Origin: Bugula neritina
Lineage: Eukaryota; Bryozoa; Gymnolaemata; Cheilostomatida; Bugulidae
Length of the DNA: 64,000 bases
Assembly (NCBI GenBank): GCA_964035545.1
Contig: OZ037771.1
Location: 12,032,980 to 12,096,979, forward strand
Reading direction: 5' to 3'
Shown here: positions 12,560 to 26,933 of the stretch, piece by piece
How positions within the stretch are numbered: the first letter of the stretch is position 1
Layout: the number at the start of each line of letters is the position of its first letter
Made by a program: the position numbers and the translations under genes
Notes under the pieces: generated by a model
Told to the model about the DNA's origin: nothing
Seen by the model: the letters and a program-made list of their open reading frames with translations, nothing else
Databases searched by the model: none

Positions 12560-15500
12560 CTACAAAAATAGATCAGTAAAGTTGTGAGATACCTCTGCGT
12601 CTTGAAGAGTTGGCTCAAACCAGGTTCTAGCAAGAGCAGGACAAGTTATATTTATGTAGTAATGAAATCTGCAGAAGTATTGTGGATAAAACTCAAACAT
12701 AGTTTCACAGTTTTATGCCAAACGGAATTCAAAGTATAGCAAATTTTTAGCTTTGGTAACTTAATTGCCATAATGTTGTCCTGTAGGGAAAATAATTTGC
12801 AAAAACTATTAATGCTAATATATAGTTTTGTTTGTATAAGGGTTTGGTTTATCAGGTCGTTTCTTGACACTCGCTGTGATATTTGTATTGGCCAATAGGT
12901 TACAAGTGCACTAGTAATGATCTTTATCTAAGTAATTATAAGTGCCAGTTATTTCGGAGTGTTTGAAGTTAAATATTGTGTAACAAATTTCTGTTGTTAA
13001 GCAAGACTAATTTTTAACCGCAATTTGTTTTGATACTTTAATTTATTTCCTGATGATCACACAATAACTAGTTTTTTTTATTATAACCAAATTAAAGAGG
13101 TATTTTAATCATAAAACTAAGTTGGATATTTATATTCTATATATCAAACCTCGAATTAAAGTTGAAACATAAGTTACAGGTGTTTAGTTGTTCCTTTGCA
13201 GTATAATTGTACTAAACCATCAAAGTGAATAGAATCAAAGGCAACAATTGCCAACTACAACTTGTCTTTAGAAAACTTAAACAATAAGCTATTTCAATGT
13301 TCTCATGCGAAATAAATGTCACTTTTGATATCAGTGGCAGGGTAGTTAATGTTTCCCACCTAGCAGTAGGTATAGTCATTGTTGTAAGCTATTAAACAGC
13401 ACTAATAAATCTGTATATTGCAGCTGCTAAGAATAACATGGAATCCAGTTTAACGATAATCAACACTAACTTCCTAATGCTACAATCACGTCAGCAGGTG
13501 AGCTAATATTGTTAGGAGAGCCCTGTATCAGGTACCTTTCACAGGTAACCTTAATGAACAGCCTCTCCCTTAGCTTGTTCGACACCAGCATAAATATTAT
13601 ATTCTTTTAGCTTTATCAAGTAACAGAAACAACAAAACTACTGTAGTTGTGTATACCTCTATCACCCAACCTTTTCTGTCATGATCAAAATCATCAATGT
13701 GAATTTAATTAAGCAAACATTATATGCATTTGAAAAGATAGAAAGATAAATAGTTGTGGAATGTTGAAAAGTGAAGAAGAAAAGAGAAAAGCTGACCCGC
13801 TAATAATATAAACTAGCAAAGAGACGCTAACAATCTAGCCTAATAGCCAGCAAACTGCATCATACCTAACTTCTAATATTCTCGCATCTAAATCACTGTA
13901 AACACGACAAAATACTTAGGAATTGAAAACTTAATTTCACATGTTTAATAGAATGCTAAAATATTTCACTATACTAACATTAGCTATAGAGAGATGTGAT
14001 ACATAAAAAGGATTAAAATTAAATTTGATTTCACTGGAACATGACTGTATTTTCTATACAAATAAAGTGAATAGAGAAAAGCAGTTGCATAGCTTGGGAT
14101 ACCTGTGCTGTATCTGAGGAGGTTTATCTGGAGATGTGGGCGTCTCGGGGTCGTCCCCGTCTTGATTGGAGCTATTGGGAGGATTGATCGAAGGCAGTGG
14201 TATCTCCAGAAACTCCACCTGGTCACTGTTAGCCAAGCCAATAGCAAAGTTCAGGTCTTCTATCCACTTATCCTTCTCTTCTTGGGAACTATACAACAGA
14301 CCAATGGCATGAGAAGAAGCAGCAAAAATATCTTCCAGAAAATTCTTACAAAAAGAGAAAAAAAATTAGTAGCTAGAAAAGTTACCATGTGGTGCTACTA
14401 ATAATATTATTCACTTAAATCTCAATAGAACAGGCAGGGAGGGGGGGTCACAGCCCTGACTTATAGCAACATACTTAGCCGCCACTATGAGGCATCTGTT
14501 GGCAGCGTATATCGTGAAGCCATTAGACACCCCCACATTAGGGTCACTCTCTTCCAAGGTCATGCCAGTCATGGGCATGAAGCCGTGAACTTTGAACTGC
14601 AGTTGGGAGGAGCTCTGAGCACGACTCGTGTACAGCAGAACGTCGGAGAGCAGCAGGAAGAGTCGCTGCTGATATCCTCTCCTCGATAATTTCTGTAGAC
14701 AACCCTCTCTGATGAAATACTGCAAGTATGGAGAGTAGAACGAGATGTTAGTCAGTTTTTAGTGAGGCTGCTACTAGGGCAGCTAGACACATGTAGATGA
14801 GAATAAAACAAACATTGAAAAGTACCGCATAATCTTCTTGTTGTTAAAAAATTAGTAGAACTCCTGGAACTTAGTCTAATGATATAAATAGCCTGAGATC
14901 CTACCCTGCCCTGATGTACCAGTTCCTGTACGCCACTGATGTCTTCTTGCAGTTCAATCAGCTTCTCTGTGTTCTCGAGTTCCGCTATGATAGCTCGGAG
15001 AGAGTTGAGCAACGTGGTGACGGAGAGAGATGCTTGCCGACAGTTATCATACTCGACACTGCCCACAGAGTAGTACTCTACCAGCTCTACAAGTTAACAG
15101 GATATCATTTTACAGCCGCTGTAACGTCTCATTAATATACAAACAGCTCAGCATGACGGCAAAACAAGTGTCTGAGCAGATGCTAGTAGGTGGTGAAAAG
15201 CACATTTATTTATGAGCCATCTTTGACGCGACTTCGATATACCATATGAGCCGCTTAAACGTTGGCGCCCAGTACCAGTACCACACAGTACCAGTACTAC
15301 ATAGTACCAGTACCACATAGTACCAGTACCACATAGTACTGGTACCACATAGTACCAGTACTATGTGGTACCAGTACTATACAGTACCAGTACTGCATAT
15401 GGAATGACTTACTATTCAAAACATTCTCATAATAGAATAGCCTATGAGCTGGCTTCAACACCAGAGTGAATATGGGGAGGTAGCACATCTTCTCCGTTTC

Positions 15501-18500
15501 AAACTCGTGCAGTTTGGTTCCAAACTCAAGGTTGGTGTCAGAGCATTTGACTAGTTCAGTTAGAATGTCTTCCAGCCCACAGAGGTAGGTGCTGTAGCAC
15601 TGAAGAGAAATGAAAGCATTCCGTGTGTTAACTAAATTTACCAGAAGCATATAAAACACCATTGAAAGTTATCAAAATTAATTGAATTAAATTAATTTGT
15701 TGGCATATTTCAATAATGTTTCTAACAAATCTGCTTATTCTCGAACTGAAAGGACCAAAAGTTTAAATATCAAGATTTACAATTATAAATTTGAAACATT
15801 GTTTATGTTTTACCAAGTTTTACTAAGATCTATACACAGCAAAGAAATCCAGTGGAAAAACATTGTGCCAACTATTTATAAAGTCGAAAATTAAATGTAG
15901 TAGGAGCATTGCAAATGGCCGCCACTAACTGCCTAACAGAGAGGAAGAAAAGACAGTAGGAACCAGGAAGTACAAGTATAACCAGTATAGCATGTGACTC
16001 ACTTCTATGTATAAAAGTATAACCAGTATGTGACTCACTTCTATGTTATTGAAATGATCTCGTATGAGGTCACCGATCTCTACAGTCAACGAGTCAGATA
16101 TTCGACTGTCACACTGACTCATGCGTTTCTCAATGAGCTCTAAGAAAGTGGAGTGAGCTGAGTAGAGAGGCTGTAGACGGTCGTACAACTGGGCGAGTAT
16201 GCTTTGGGCCGCAGTGTCCGAAGTCATGTATTCTCTGAAGTGGACCATCACTATCGTCAGATCTTTAAGGTACGTCCTTTCGGTCATGAGGAACTCTTTG
16301 GCTATGTAGTAGGCTCTGTCCGTCAGCGGTTTCTATAAACACACGAGATATTAGAACACACTGGCCGACTTACTTTCTGACCTATTTGCTGGTCTTCTAG
16401 TCCAGTATATGAAGACTTCATTCACATTGTCAGATATTATAGAGGCAAAGCTTTTACAACACACACAACACGCACTAGTAACTGCTTGAGAAGGATTCAA
16501 GGCAGGTAAAGAGTTGCATGTGTAATCAGTAGAATAAGATAGAACTACATATTATGAACTCACAATGTACGACAAAAAATCTCACCTTTGACATTTTCCT
16601 GCTGTCAGAGAGTGTGTCCGATTTTCCAGGAGTGTGTCTCCCATTGAGCAGCTCGTTGCTGCCAACCGAGAACTGACTGTGGTTCGGACTAACTGGCTTC
16701 ACCTCCATCTGCTTTTCGTGCACTGAGTTATTATGCGGATAGGGTATTCTAGTGTGTCCAGTTGTGTCATTTTCACTATGAATACGGTGTATAGGGGGCA
16801 CCGAAGGAGGGGACCTACAGCATGGCGAGGCATTGAATGGTCAGTTACAGAAACTCTAAGTCAGTGGCACGGCTTAATGAAAGCAATGGAGCAACTTTAA
16901 CTAAAAATGCTTGGTAAAGCAGGTCTGAAATACAGTATTTTCATTGTGATGAAAACAAAATATGCAGGTTTTTAGAAATTACGCCAAAGAAGCTAAGCCA
17001 TACGTTCATATGAAAGCAAAGCATCAAGGCTCTTTATACCCCATAAAGCCCGCTAGTTTTACATTCACCCATACTCCCTGACTGAAACTGTCAGCTACAA
17101 ACTGTAAGCCAATCAGAGACCGGTTGTGCGGAGAGACAATGCAAAGACTACCGCTGCCTGACACATGCTAGTCTAAGGCAGCAGAACTACAAGGTACAGC
17201 AGACGTAAAGAAATGATGATTTTTCACTTCCTACCACTATTGGCTGACTACAACTTCCAAGCATCAAACGTGTAAAACTGCACATATATATGACAATTCG
17301 AAGTGAAGCTCCCAACTTTAGCAAAGCGATGAAGTGTAAAAACATCCTCTGGGTGACAAATTGTTGCTAAAACAGCATCGACCAACAACTACAGCAGGTT
17401 CACAAAAGCCAGGCACAGCAGATCTATGGTAGAGGATTCAGCAACCAAGTAAACAAAACATACACATGTTCTGGCGTTTCTTCCATAGCAGTGTTATCAC
17501 TAGATACAACATCATCTGAGTGAGGTGGCAGCTCTGTTAGATTACTAGGATATGCTTGCAGCTCAGAGTTGAAAGGCACAGTGACAGGTGTGTCACAGAA
17601 CATAACCACCTTGACACTAGTGTCACGAACCTCAGTGACACCAGAATCAGGTGACTTATTGACATCAGTGGCAAGGGGAATCTGAGCTGCGCTGTCAGCA
17701 GACACATCATCAGAGATGCTAGGTGACACATTGATGGGAGTGGCAGATGATTCACTAGCTGGGATGTCAGGTGTCACCTTGGCAGGGGTGTCAGGTGACA
17801 CATTGGCAGGGGTGTCAGATGGGGAGCCGACACAAGCAACAGGTGAATGAATGGCAGGTAAATCAACATGAGGCACTTCATTAGGAATGTCAGAAGAAAC
17901 CTCATTGCAAAACGTAGTCTGATTGGAGCAGACAGCAGTTGGATCACCAGACTTATCTACTGTTGCGCAAGAAGGAATATCAACTGATATCACAACTAGT
18001 GCACTATCCAAGGATTCACAAGGGGGAGAAGGGTCAACCAATTGGGACTCAGCAGTCTGAGTGCTGCTACTAACACCCTCTACCCTTCTACAACATTGCA
18101 ACATATAACAACAATTAAAAAAAAATCTATAAAGGAATACAATCTACACACCAAAACATTAAAACATTCAGGGACATAACTCCAGATGACTTACAACTTT
18201 GTCTCTTCAGGTGACTCAGTGCCCACAACCATCCGAGGCAATAACTCCGATGGAGCCTCCACCTGTTCAGGTATGTTTGCACACTCTGGAGCTCTACAAT
18301 GGCAACAATGGTCAGATCAGCTGTGATTCTAGTAATCACAGCTAAAAGGCAACTGAATATTGCAATGATTGGCAAACCACATGTGTAAGTTCGATCAGGG
18401 TGACAGAGCATGCATCTAATTCTACATTTCTAAAAACCTCATTGATTTAAGAGTTGTCTGTATGTAGTAACGCAACATAACGACCTGCTGACAATGCGTT

Positions 18501-21500
18501 TACATGTTGTAGGTTCTAAACATACCTGAATAATTTCGAGTCATCGAGACTCAGGTCGTGGCCTTGACCCAGTACAGGTTCAGACTGCTTCCTGTCTATA
18601 CCGAGTGGAGGCGTGGGCCGAGCTATGGGAGGGCTCGGAGCTATTTCGACAGATCTATCCATTGGAGAAGAGCGCGTGGGAGACGCCGGAGTCTTTAAGC
18701 CTTCAGAATGTAATATTTGCTAATTACAGTATCTTGGAAAATTTGTTTAACAAAATGTTACAACTTTTAACAAGCAGTTGGAGGAAATAACTCTAAAACA
18801 GCTTCAGAACAGCAATAACCACAACTGCTATGACTCATAGAATATTCTTGTTTTCTCAAGTGTAATTTAAAAGATAGTATATTCACCGATTTTTAGTTTG
18901 CTTTTAATGGATCCATATGGATGAATTTGTGGTTGCGGTTTCATTTGATTGACAATCATCGAAGAAAAATACATTCAATAATGTGAAGCAATGGAAACGC
19001 AGTGATTGTAATAGAACAAGATGCATGTTACCCATTTGCTAGCTAGATATGTAGCTCTAAAACTAAACAATTTTTTAACCTTGTCATGCGCAGCGTCCAT
19101 ATATGTGCCACATTCATATAATGCCAATCAGTAACAAGAAACTTCATGCATGAAATGGTTGATGGAAGTATTTCATACTCATAAGTCAGCAGACCAGCAC
19201 ACATCTCAATACTGTGCAGAGAGAAAATTACCTGAGTGCTGAGACTCGCTGCCGCCTAGAAGATGGCTGCCGCTGCTCAACGTCGACGTCTCCTGCTGAA
19301 ACTCCTTCTTGGAATTGAGAGTTTCAGAGCGACTTGTGACAAAGCTCCTATGACCAGCTAGAGTGTGACGAGTGCTCAGCGTTCTACAAGTGTAGAGAAC
19401 CGTCGTGACCACCAGTAACTTTGCATAAGGAAGGGGGTCATGTGTGAACCCCCCCCCCCTTTTATGAGATATGCAACTTGGTCAACTATTGAGATTATAC
19501 GAGGAATGGGTTTAAACCTGGAGTTGTCTGCTCAAAACTCTCATTTCAATTTTTGCATAATATATTCATCTAGATTTAATCAAATATAAAACTTGTATAT
19601 AGTTGTAAGAGCAGCTAGCATATAACTACTCAACCATACCTTTCAAAACTTCTGCTTCCTTTCACATAATTCTCCCTGACGTGATCGAGAAGTTGCTTTT
19701 GCGTGCGACCAGTATACCTACCAATCATAATAACAATAACATTAATAGATGCCTGTACATGTTACAAAGGTTATAGTAAAGCTAACAGAATGCTACATCA
19801 GATTGGGAATAGCGCGGTACAAGGTACAACAGTGTGGCTACACAACGCTGTATCTTCAACATTAAGATTCATTGTTAGAACCCCCTCCCAGAATTGGTAG
19901 CGTAGTGGTTAAGAATCAATTTTAAACTGCTAAACAGGTTAGCACTGTGAGAGATGAAACCCCGCTAATGGTAGACTAATTTCTTCATCTCCCCTTCACA
20001 GTTATTACATCTTATAGAGAAATGGTCTACAGATTCCACAATTAAATAAGTTTCAACCAACTTTGAGTCAACATCAGCCCACCATGAATTTAACAAGACT
20101 AAAATATTATACATAATTTCACCAACATGGAAGAGCTGTTTAAAAGCATTGGAGACAAACATATGACAAACAACATCAACACACAGAGCAATCATATTCC
20201 CAGAGCCTATAATATGATATGTAATATATAATAGAATATGTAATATATAATAGAATATGTAATATATAATATAATATAACATATAATAGAATATAATACC
20301 TAATAGAATATAACATATAATAGAATATAATATATAATAGAATATAACATATAATAGACCATGATATACCATATAATATAATATATAATACAATATATAA
20401 TAAAATATAATAGAATATAACATATATCATAATAAAATCGTAATCAGTTCAGTGAACTTGCCTCACTTTGCATTATTTGCTAAACTACCAATTCTAATAT
20501 AGTGATACCCAATAAGAGAATATTTATTGAAATTAATTTAGCGCGAGATTCTAACAAGATCAGCCAGTAAGAAGGGTGGGTGCACTACTGTGACCGAAAT
20601 GCTTACCTGAAGGAGGAGCCTCTGGTAAGCACGGCTCTCCGGTGCTTCTTGGCCGGTGCTACGGTACGACACCTATAGAATGCGTGATGCTCGATAGACA
20701 GCTTCCAGAACATCTTAGACTGGTTTCTCGTGTCAAAGAAGAACTCTACTATGTTCTTGTAGTACGCCTACACGATACACACTGTCATTATACGGAGTTG
20801 TCGTTTCAATGGTACAAAAGTACATAAATGAGACAATTCCAATAGCAAAGAATTAAAATGACTAATGGAGTCAGGAGACTAGGAAAGACCACTTTTATAT
20901 TTAATAATCCAGTATTTGATACAGAAAAATTTTCAGTATTTTTCGTTAACTGCTAAGCAAGTAATTAGTAACATAACAATATGATGAGTACAGCAAGACC
21001 CATTGTACAATCACCAACCTGGATCATGAGTTCCAATAAGAACTACAGGTAAAGTAAAAAGCTCACCTGGTCTGCTGCAGGGTGGAGTTTAATTAGGAAT
21101 CGCTTTCTCTTAAAGCTAAGTTTTCTGATCATGGCCCAGGAAAATGTGTTGATTTTCTGTTGATTTTGAAAAACGAATATACCGCAGTCAGTGACAGCTA
21201 GCTGTAGCTGAACGCCTGCAACAAAACAGAAATACACACTAGGGCTATTCTATGGCATAACTCTAGTTACGCACAGCAGCTGATATTCCCATTACGTTCA
21301 TATATCACACTGAACTAGCAGATATGTAAAATAGACAACAGTGCAGGTGTATATATAGTCATAGTGTAGGCAATATTGACGGATGCAGATAGTTTAAGTT
21401 TTTGATTACTTTTGTTCATGGACAGACAACTTCTCATACTATAAACCTGGATAAGAACTGCTACTACATACAATGAGTATTGCTATGATACTATACATTG

Positions 21501-24500
21501 AATAATACAGAACTTGCTATTCAGGACTACCAATCCACATACATAGAAGTATGCAGCTATTTTACAACTTGGGCTAAAAATAGCCAGGATTTAAGTTGCG
21601 TTTATACCTCTGCTGAAAAAAGTACCGAGTTCCAGTTAATAAAGCTTGTCCGAGAACCCCTTTATAGTCAAACTGAAACTCGTTGAAATCATATTGATGC
21701 GGTTGCTCACTTTCTGAAATTGAAATTTGACTCGCATAATAGCTATTTGATGCCCTTTGTAAACGTCGTGAATTAGTGAAGCGGACAGCATAAAAGCGAT
21801 AATTGAGAAGGCGTAGGCTATATAATTATAACCGTATAAGTACGTTGTCTAATTCCCAAAGTAATAACTAAATACCGATGTTTACAAGGAGTTATTACTC
21901 TCTTTGAGTATTATTCTGAAATCGCCGATTAAGTTATCACAGTACAAAGATTTTTACGGGTGGCTTTTACAATGCAATGCAACTCGGAGAAATTTCAACC
22001 GGCCAAATTGAATTTCTGACTGAAAATCGTGAAGGTATAAACGCAACTTAAATTCTTTCACTGTAACTTATATACAGACAGCTCTCGTAAAGTAACCCTG
22101 ACACAAAGTGAACTAAGTACTCAGTCTAACCTTCATGGTCTTGAGCTGGGTGAAGGACAATGCCGTAGTAGTCAGTCTTTCTAGCTGTGTCTAGAAGCTT
22201 GAAGTCAGCATCTGCAGGAGTTATCCCCCTGCAACACACAGCACACAGATACAGGCACCGGGTAGCAAGTGTTTGCAGGTAGTATTACATTGTGTAACAC
22301 ATGAGGAAATATTATCGTATATACTTGAGTTCAGGCAACTATGAATAGACCAGGTTATTTATAGACCAGGTTATTTATAGACCAGGTTATTTATAGACCA
22401 GGTTATTTATAGGTAAGGTGAAAAATAGTAGATTAGAATGGAACTGCATGCTTAAACCAGGCAATCACAAAGAATACTGAAGAAAACTGTTGCATAATAT
22501 ACTTCAACTAAGCTAAGCATGGACAAACAACTTTCAATAGAGCTAAGCAATAGTACGAATGCATAATATGGTTTACAAAAATTATTTCAAAAGCATAATG
22601 AGGAGACAAATCCAAAATAAAGTTACACAGGAATACCAGACAACTACCTACTGGTGTACAGATCACAGTGGAGCATTTTTATAACTGGGAAGGCAGGTTT
22701 TAATAACAATAATTAATGGAGTGAAGCATTGGCAGGCCTTGTTTAACCCCAATTTACTCGAATGTACTAAGCATAGCTAATATCTGCAGTAATTAACTTC
22801 AATAAACTACAGCAGCCACAAAGAGAAAGTCTGCATTCCACGTGCCACACCAAACATTTACATAACAAATCAAATTCACAGACAATACAGTCACTAATAG
22901 ACTGTAGCATGCCATAATTATATGCTTATTCATTGATACCACAAGAATGAATAACATTAGCATATACTAATATACACTAAGATATACTAGTATAAACTTG
23001 TATACACTAACATACACTGATATACAGTAGTATATATTAGTATATACTAACATATTACACTAACAATACTTTATTCTAGCATGCATTAACATACACTAAC
23101 AATATAATATTATACTAGCATGCACTAACACACATTTGCATACACTAGCATACACTAGTAATACTATGTACTGGATTATAAAGATAGAATATTGTAATGA
23201 ACTTGAAGGACTTGGTATCAATCATAGTATAAGTTCAACTTAGTCTAAACCCATTGATTTATTGTATCAAACTATCAGTGCATCTCTGTTTGTGAAGAGT
23301 AAATGGTGTGACCTAGAAATGCATAGCATAATGCTATAAATAACCACATACTAAGTAACTACATGCAAAGAGCACTATGCCTAGAGAACACAACTACCAG
23401 ATTTAACCTATGTATAAGTATAACATTCAGTACATAACTAGCTTAACTCTCTGACAGTTTGACCAGTCACATCAAGGTTAGAGTCTATATTTTTGCACAG
23501 CATTGGATATTGGGTCAATAAACGCAGCCCATGCATTAAACTGCACCATAGTTTGTGTAAGGAGTAGTTTGAGGCTAAAAACTACACTGACTTGTGTGCA
23601 GCTCAAGTATCAGAAAATTAATCAATATTTATACGTGAACTTCTTTCTTTCTGTAGTAAATTGAGTCATCAATAGTATAGTATACTACAGAGTGTATAGT
23701 ATACTAAATAGTGTATATTATAGTATACTACAGAGTGTATAGTATACTAAATAGTGTATATTATAGTATACTACAGAGTGTATAGTATAGTATACTACAG
23801 AGTGTATAGTATACTACAGAGTGTATAGTATAGTATAGTATACTACAGAGTGTATAGTATACTAAATAGTGTATATTATAGTATACTACAGAGTGTATAG
23901 TATAGTATACTACAGAGTGTATAGTATACTACAGAGTGTATAGTATACTACAGAGTGTATAGTATAGTATAGTATACTACAGAGTGTATAGTATACTACA
24001 GAGTGTATATTATACTAAATAGTGTATATTATAGTATACTACAGAGTGTATAGTATAGTATACTACAGAGTGTATAGTATACTACAGAGTGTATAGTATA
24101 CTACAGAGTGTATAGTATAGTATAGTATACTACAGAGTGTATATTATACTACAGAGTGTATATTATACTACAGAGTGTATAGTATACTACAGAGTGTATA
24201 GTATACTACAGAGTGTATAGTATAGTATACTAAAGTGTATAGTATAGTATACTACAGAGTGTATAGTATAGTGTATAGTATACTACAGAGTGTATAGTAT
24301 ACTACAGAGTGTATATTATACTAAATAGTGTATATTATAGTATACTACAGAGTGTATAGTATAGTATACTACAGAGTGTATAGTATACTACAGAGTGTAT
24401 AGTATACTACAGAGTGTATAGTATAGTATAGTATACTACAGAGTGTATATTATACTACAGAGTGTATATTATACTACAGAGTGTATAGTATACTACAGAG

Positions 24501-26893
24501 TGTATAGTATACTACAGAGTGTATAGTATAGTATACTAAAGTGTATAGTATAGTATACTACAGAGTGTATAGTATAGTGTATAGTATACTACAGTTTATA
24601 GTATACTATACTACAGTGTATATTATATTACAGAGTGTATAGTATAGTATACTACAGAGTGTAGTATGCACCACTTATCCTCCCCATGTGGTACTGCTGT
24701 ATCCACCACTTACCCCAACCCCCTGTGGTACTGCTGTATACACCACTTACCCCAACCCCCTGTAGTACTGTAGTATACACCACTTACCCCAACCCCCTGT
24801 GGTACTGCTGTATACACCACTTACCCCAACCCCCTGTGGTACTGTAGTATACACTGCTCCAGCTCATCTGTCTGACTCGGCACGAAGCTGATACACTTGA
24901 GGTAGGTGTGGTCCGGCATTTCCTCCTCACAATAGTCGCCCAGCTCCCCCTGCGCTATGTAGGCCGACAGCATAGCAGTGGTGTTCATGTTACAGATCAG
25001 ACGGCCTGAGGCTAGATCCTGCTTCACTTGCAGGGCAAACAGGTACCTGTAATATATAAGGTAATAGGTATACTTGCAATATATGTAGTTGTAAATGTAC
25101 CACGAAGTCCTGGGTTAAATCCCCAGTAAAGGCCATTAGTGATGTTATAGGAAGAGCATTCAGTCATAATTTTGCTTCTGTGTCACATATGAATAAGTCC
25201 TTAGCTTGCTTAAAAAACCTTTCTATCAGGCGTTTCTCACAAGGACAGTGACTTTAAACTTGCGTGATTTGTTATATGCAGTTGTAAATATACATATAAT
25301 ATATGAAGTAATAAATATGCATGTAATATATGAAGTAATAAATATACATGTAATATATGAAGTAATAAATATACATGTAATATATGAAGTAATAAATATA
25401 CATGTAATATATGAAGTAATAAATATACATGTAATATATGAAGTAATAAATATACACGCAATATATGAAGTGTGAGAGATGGAAGTATTGAAAATGTGGT
25501 GTTGGTAAAACAGGCCAGATATGAAGTTTCCCTAAAGCAAAGGGTAGTAGCCCAATTCAACTTTGTTTCTCAAGACAAACTCTCTCTCTCTTATTCCTGT
25601 ATAGAATAGGCTACTGAAGGTGGTGGGTCATATCTTAGCTAGAAGCAGCTAGGCTGCTACTACTCACAGCAATGCTGCCAGTGAGTGTATGTATGCTGCC
25701 GCTGAAGAGAGTATTGTTATTATTAGAGTAACAAGGAGGTTGATGAGAAACAGGCCTGAAACAGAAATGTTGTTATAAACCCAGTATAAAGTAAGCAATG
25801 CTAATGTACATTAGTATACTATTTCTTAGATACATATCCCTGTGTGTATGAATATATGCATGTGTTACAGCCATGATGTGTTGAGAAGTGTATAGATTAT
25901 TACAATAGGAATTTACTATAATATGCCATACATGTCGTAAACTGGTGTATTTACACATTTGCCTTCAAGCGCAAGGTCATACTGTTTTCACATACATACA
26001 TACATATTGGAAAGGAAGCAGGACACGCCTTCCTGTGGTCTATCAATAGCTAACTTACTTGCATCAGATCCCTGAACGACTTTACAGGTGCCAATGAGAG
26101 AAACTAACCTGGTGAATTCATCTTCCAGTAGGTTCGGGTCTGGTGTGTAGAATTTGACTTTGAATTTAAAGGAGACATTTTGTGAGTTTTTGATTTGGTA
26201 ATCAATGGGCTTTTCTCTGTCCAGCCAGACCTGTTAGATAACATTTCATATATAATATATACTGTGTGTTATATAACATATATTCATATATATGTATATT
26301 GTATTCATCAGAAAACAAGTAGAAAACTGGGAGATTGTGCTTTCTAAATGGCAATGGGGAAGGCTTTAGTTCACACTTGTGATAGAATTATCCTCAACAA
26401 GCTGACTAACCCAAATTTCACAGAGCAGAGCTGACAAAAATCTGCCAGAGATTGAAGTTTCTATTCTAATGAAGCTTCTACTATAACAGGAATACCCAAT
26501 CCATGAGGACTCGGAACTTTGGAATGCAATTAAATATCATTGATAATTCTAGAATAGCAAGTTGTACCCTTTTAATAGCAAAATAATTGTCAATTTCACC
26601 CAGTATTTCACAGCTAGAGAGCTGAAGAGATAATGATGGCAAGTGCAGTAGATAATGGTTGTGTAAGTTAATCACTCAGTCTGAGATAGTCTACTTATAA
26701 CTGTGTTGAAATAAAGAGATGAATTGAAAAAATATTACCCAAGGTAAGGAAATCATTTTACCAACTGGGCTGGTGGTAGGGTAGGTAATGAGAGAGGAGA
26801 GAGAGAGAGAGAGGAGGTGAGAGAGAGAGGGCAGTGAGAGAGAGGGGGGAGAGAGAAAGAGAGAAGAGAAGGAAAGGGTGGGAGAGAGAAGAG

Positions 26894-26933
<40 letters not shown>

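Larger units (their letters stand above)
14905..16332 (-). other. FARP: DH (RhoGEF) domain exons of FARP (exons 14-16)
   Basis: CR1 is seen as [18 protein letters not shown]. The middle follows in exon 15413-15599 ([13 protein letters not shown]). CR3 is seen as [19 protein letters not shown]. The helix continues into exon 14905-15086 ([19 protein letters not shown]), which leads to PH1. The catalytic core is intact. The donor of the first DH exon at 16039 is duplicated in the intron. Confidence 0.93.
19640..20767 (-). other. FARP: FERM-adjacent (FA) region of FARP (exons 7-8)
   Basis: Exon 20607-20767 reads [20 protein letters not shown], then SIEHHAFYR and LTRGSSF; exon 19640-19717 reads [13 protein letters not shown]. 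The (S/T)RGSSFRYSGRTQKQ-like join is diagnostic for FA regions, which carry phosphorylation sites in FARP and band 4.1 proteins. Confidence 0.9.

Noticed and set aside
18127-18411. Minus-strand 94-codon frame containing [12 protein letters not shown]
   Set aside because: Wrong frame of FARP exon 11; the in-phase frame reads [19 protein letters not shown].
20642-20827. Plus-strand frame opposite FARP exon 7
   Set aside because: Antisense shadow of a well-supported FERM-adjacent exon.
22346-22411. Regular 16-bp repeats that could suggest a CRISPR array
   Set aside because: Repeats are directly tandem without spacers, and the DNA is clearly eukaryotic.
25206-25560. Open frames on both strands with Ile-Tyr-Val repeats
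   Set aside because: They lie wholly on a 27-bp minisatellite; every frame is open because the repeat has no stops.
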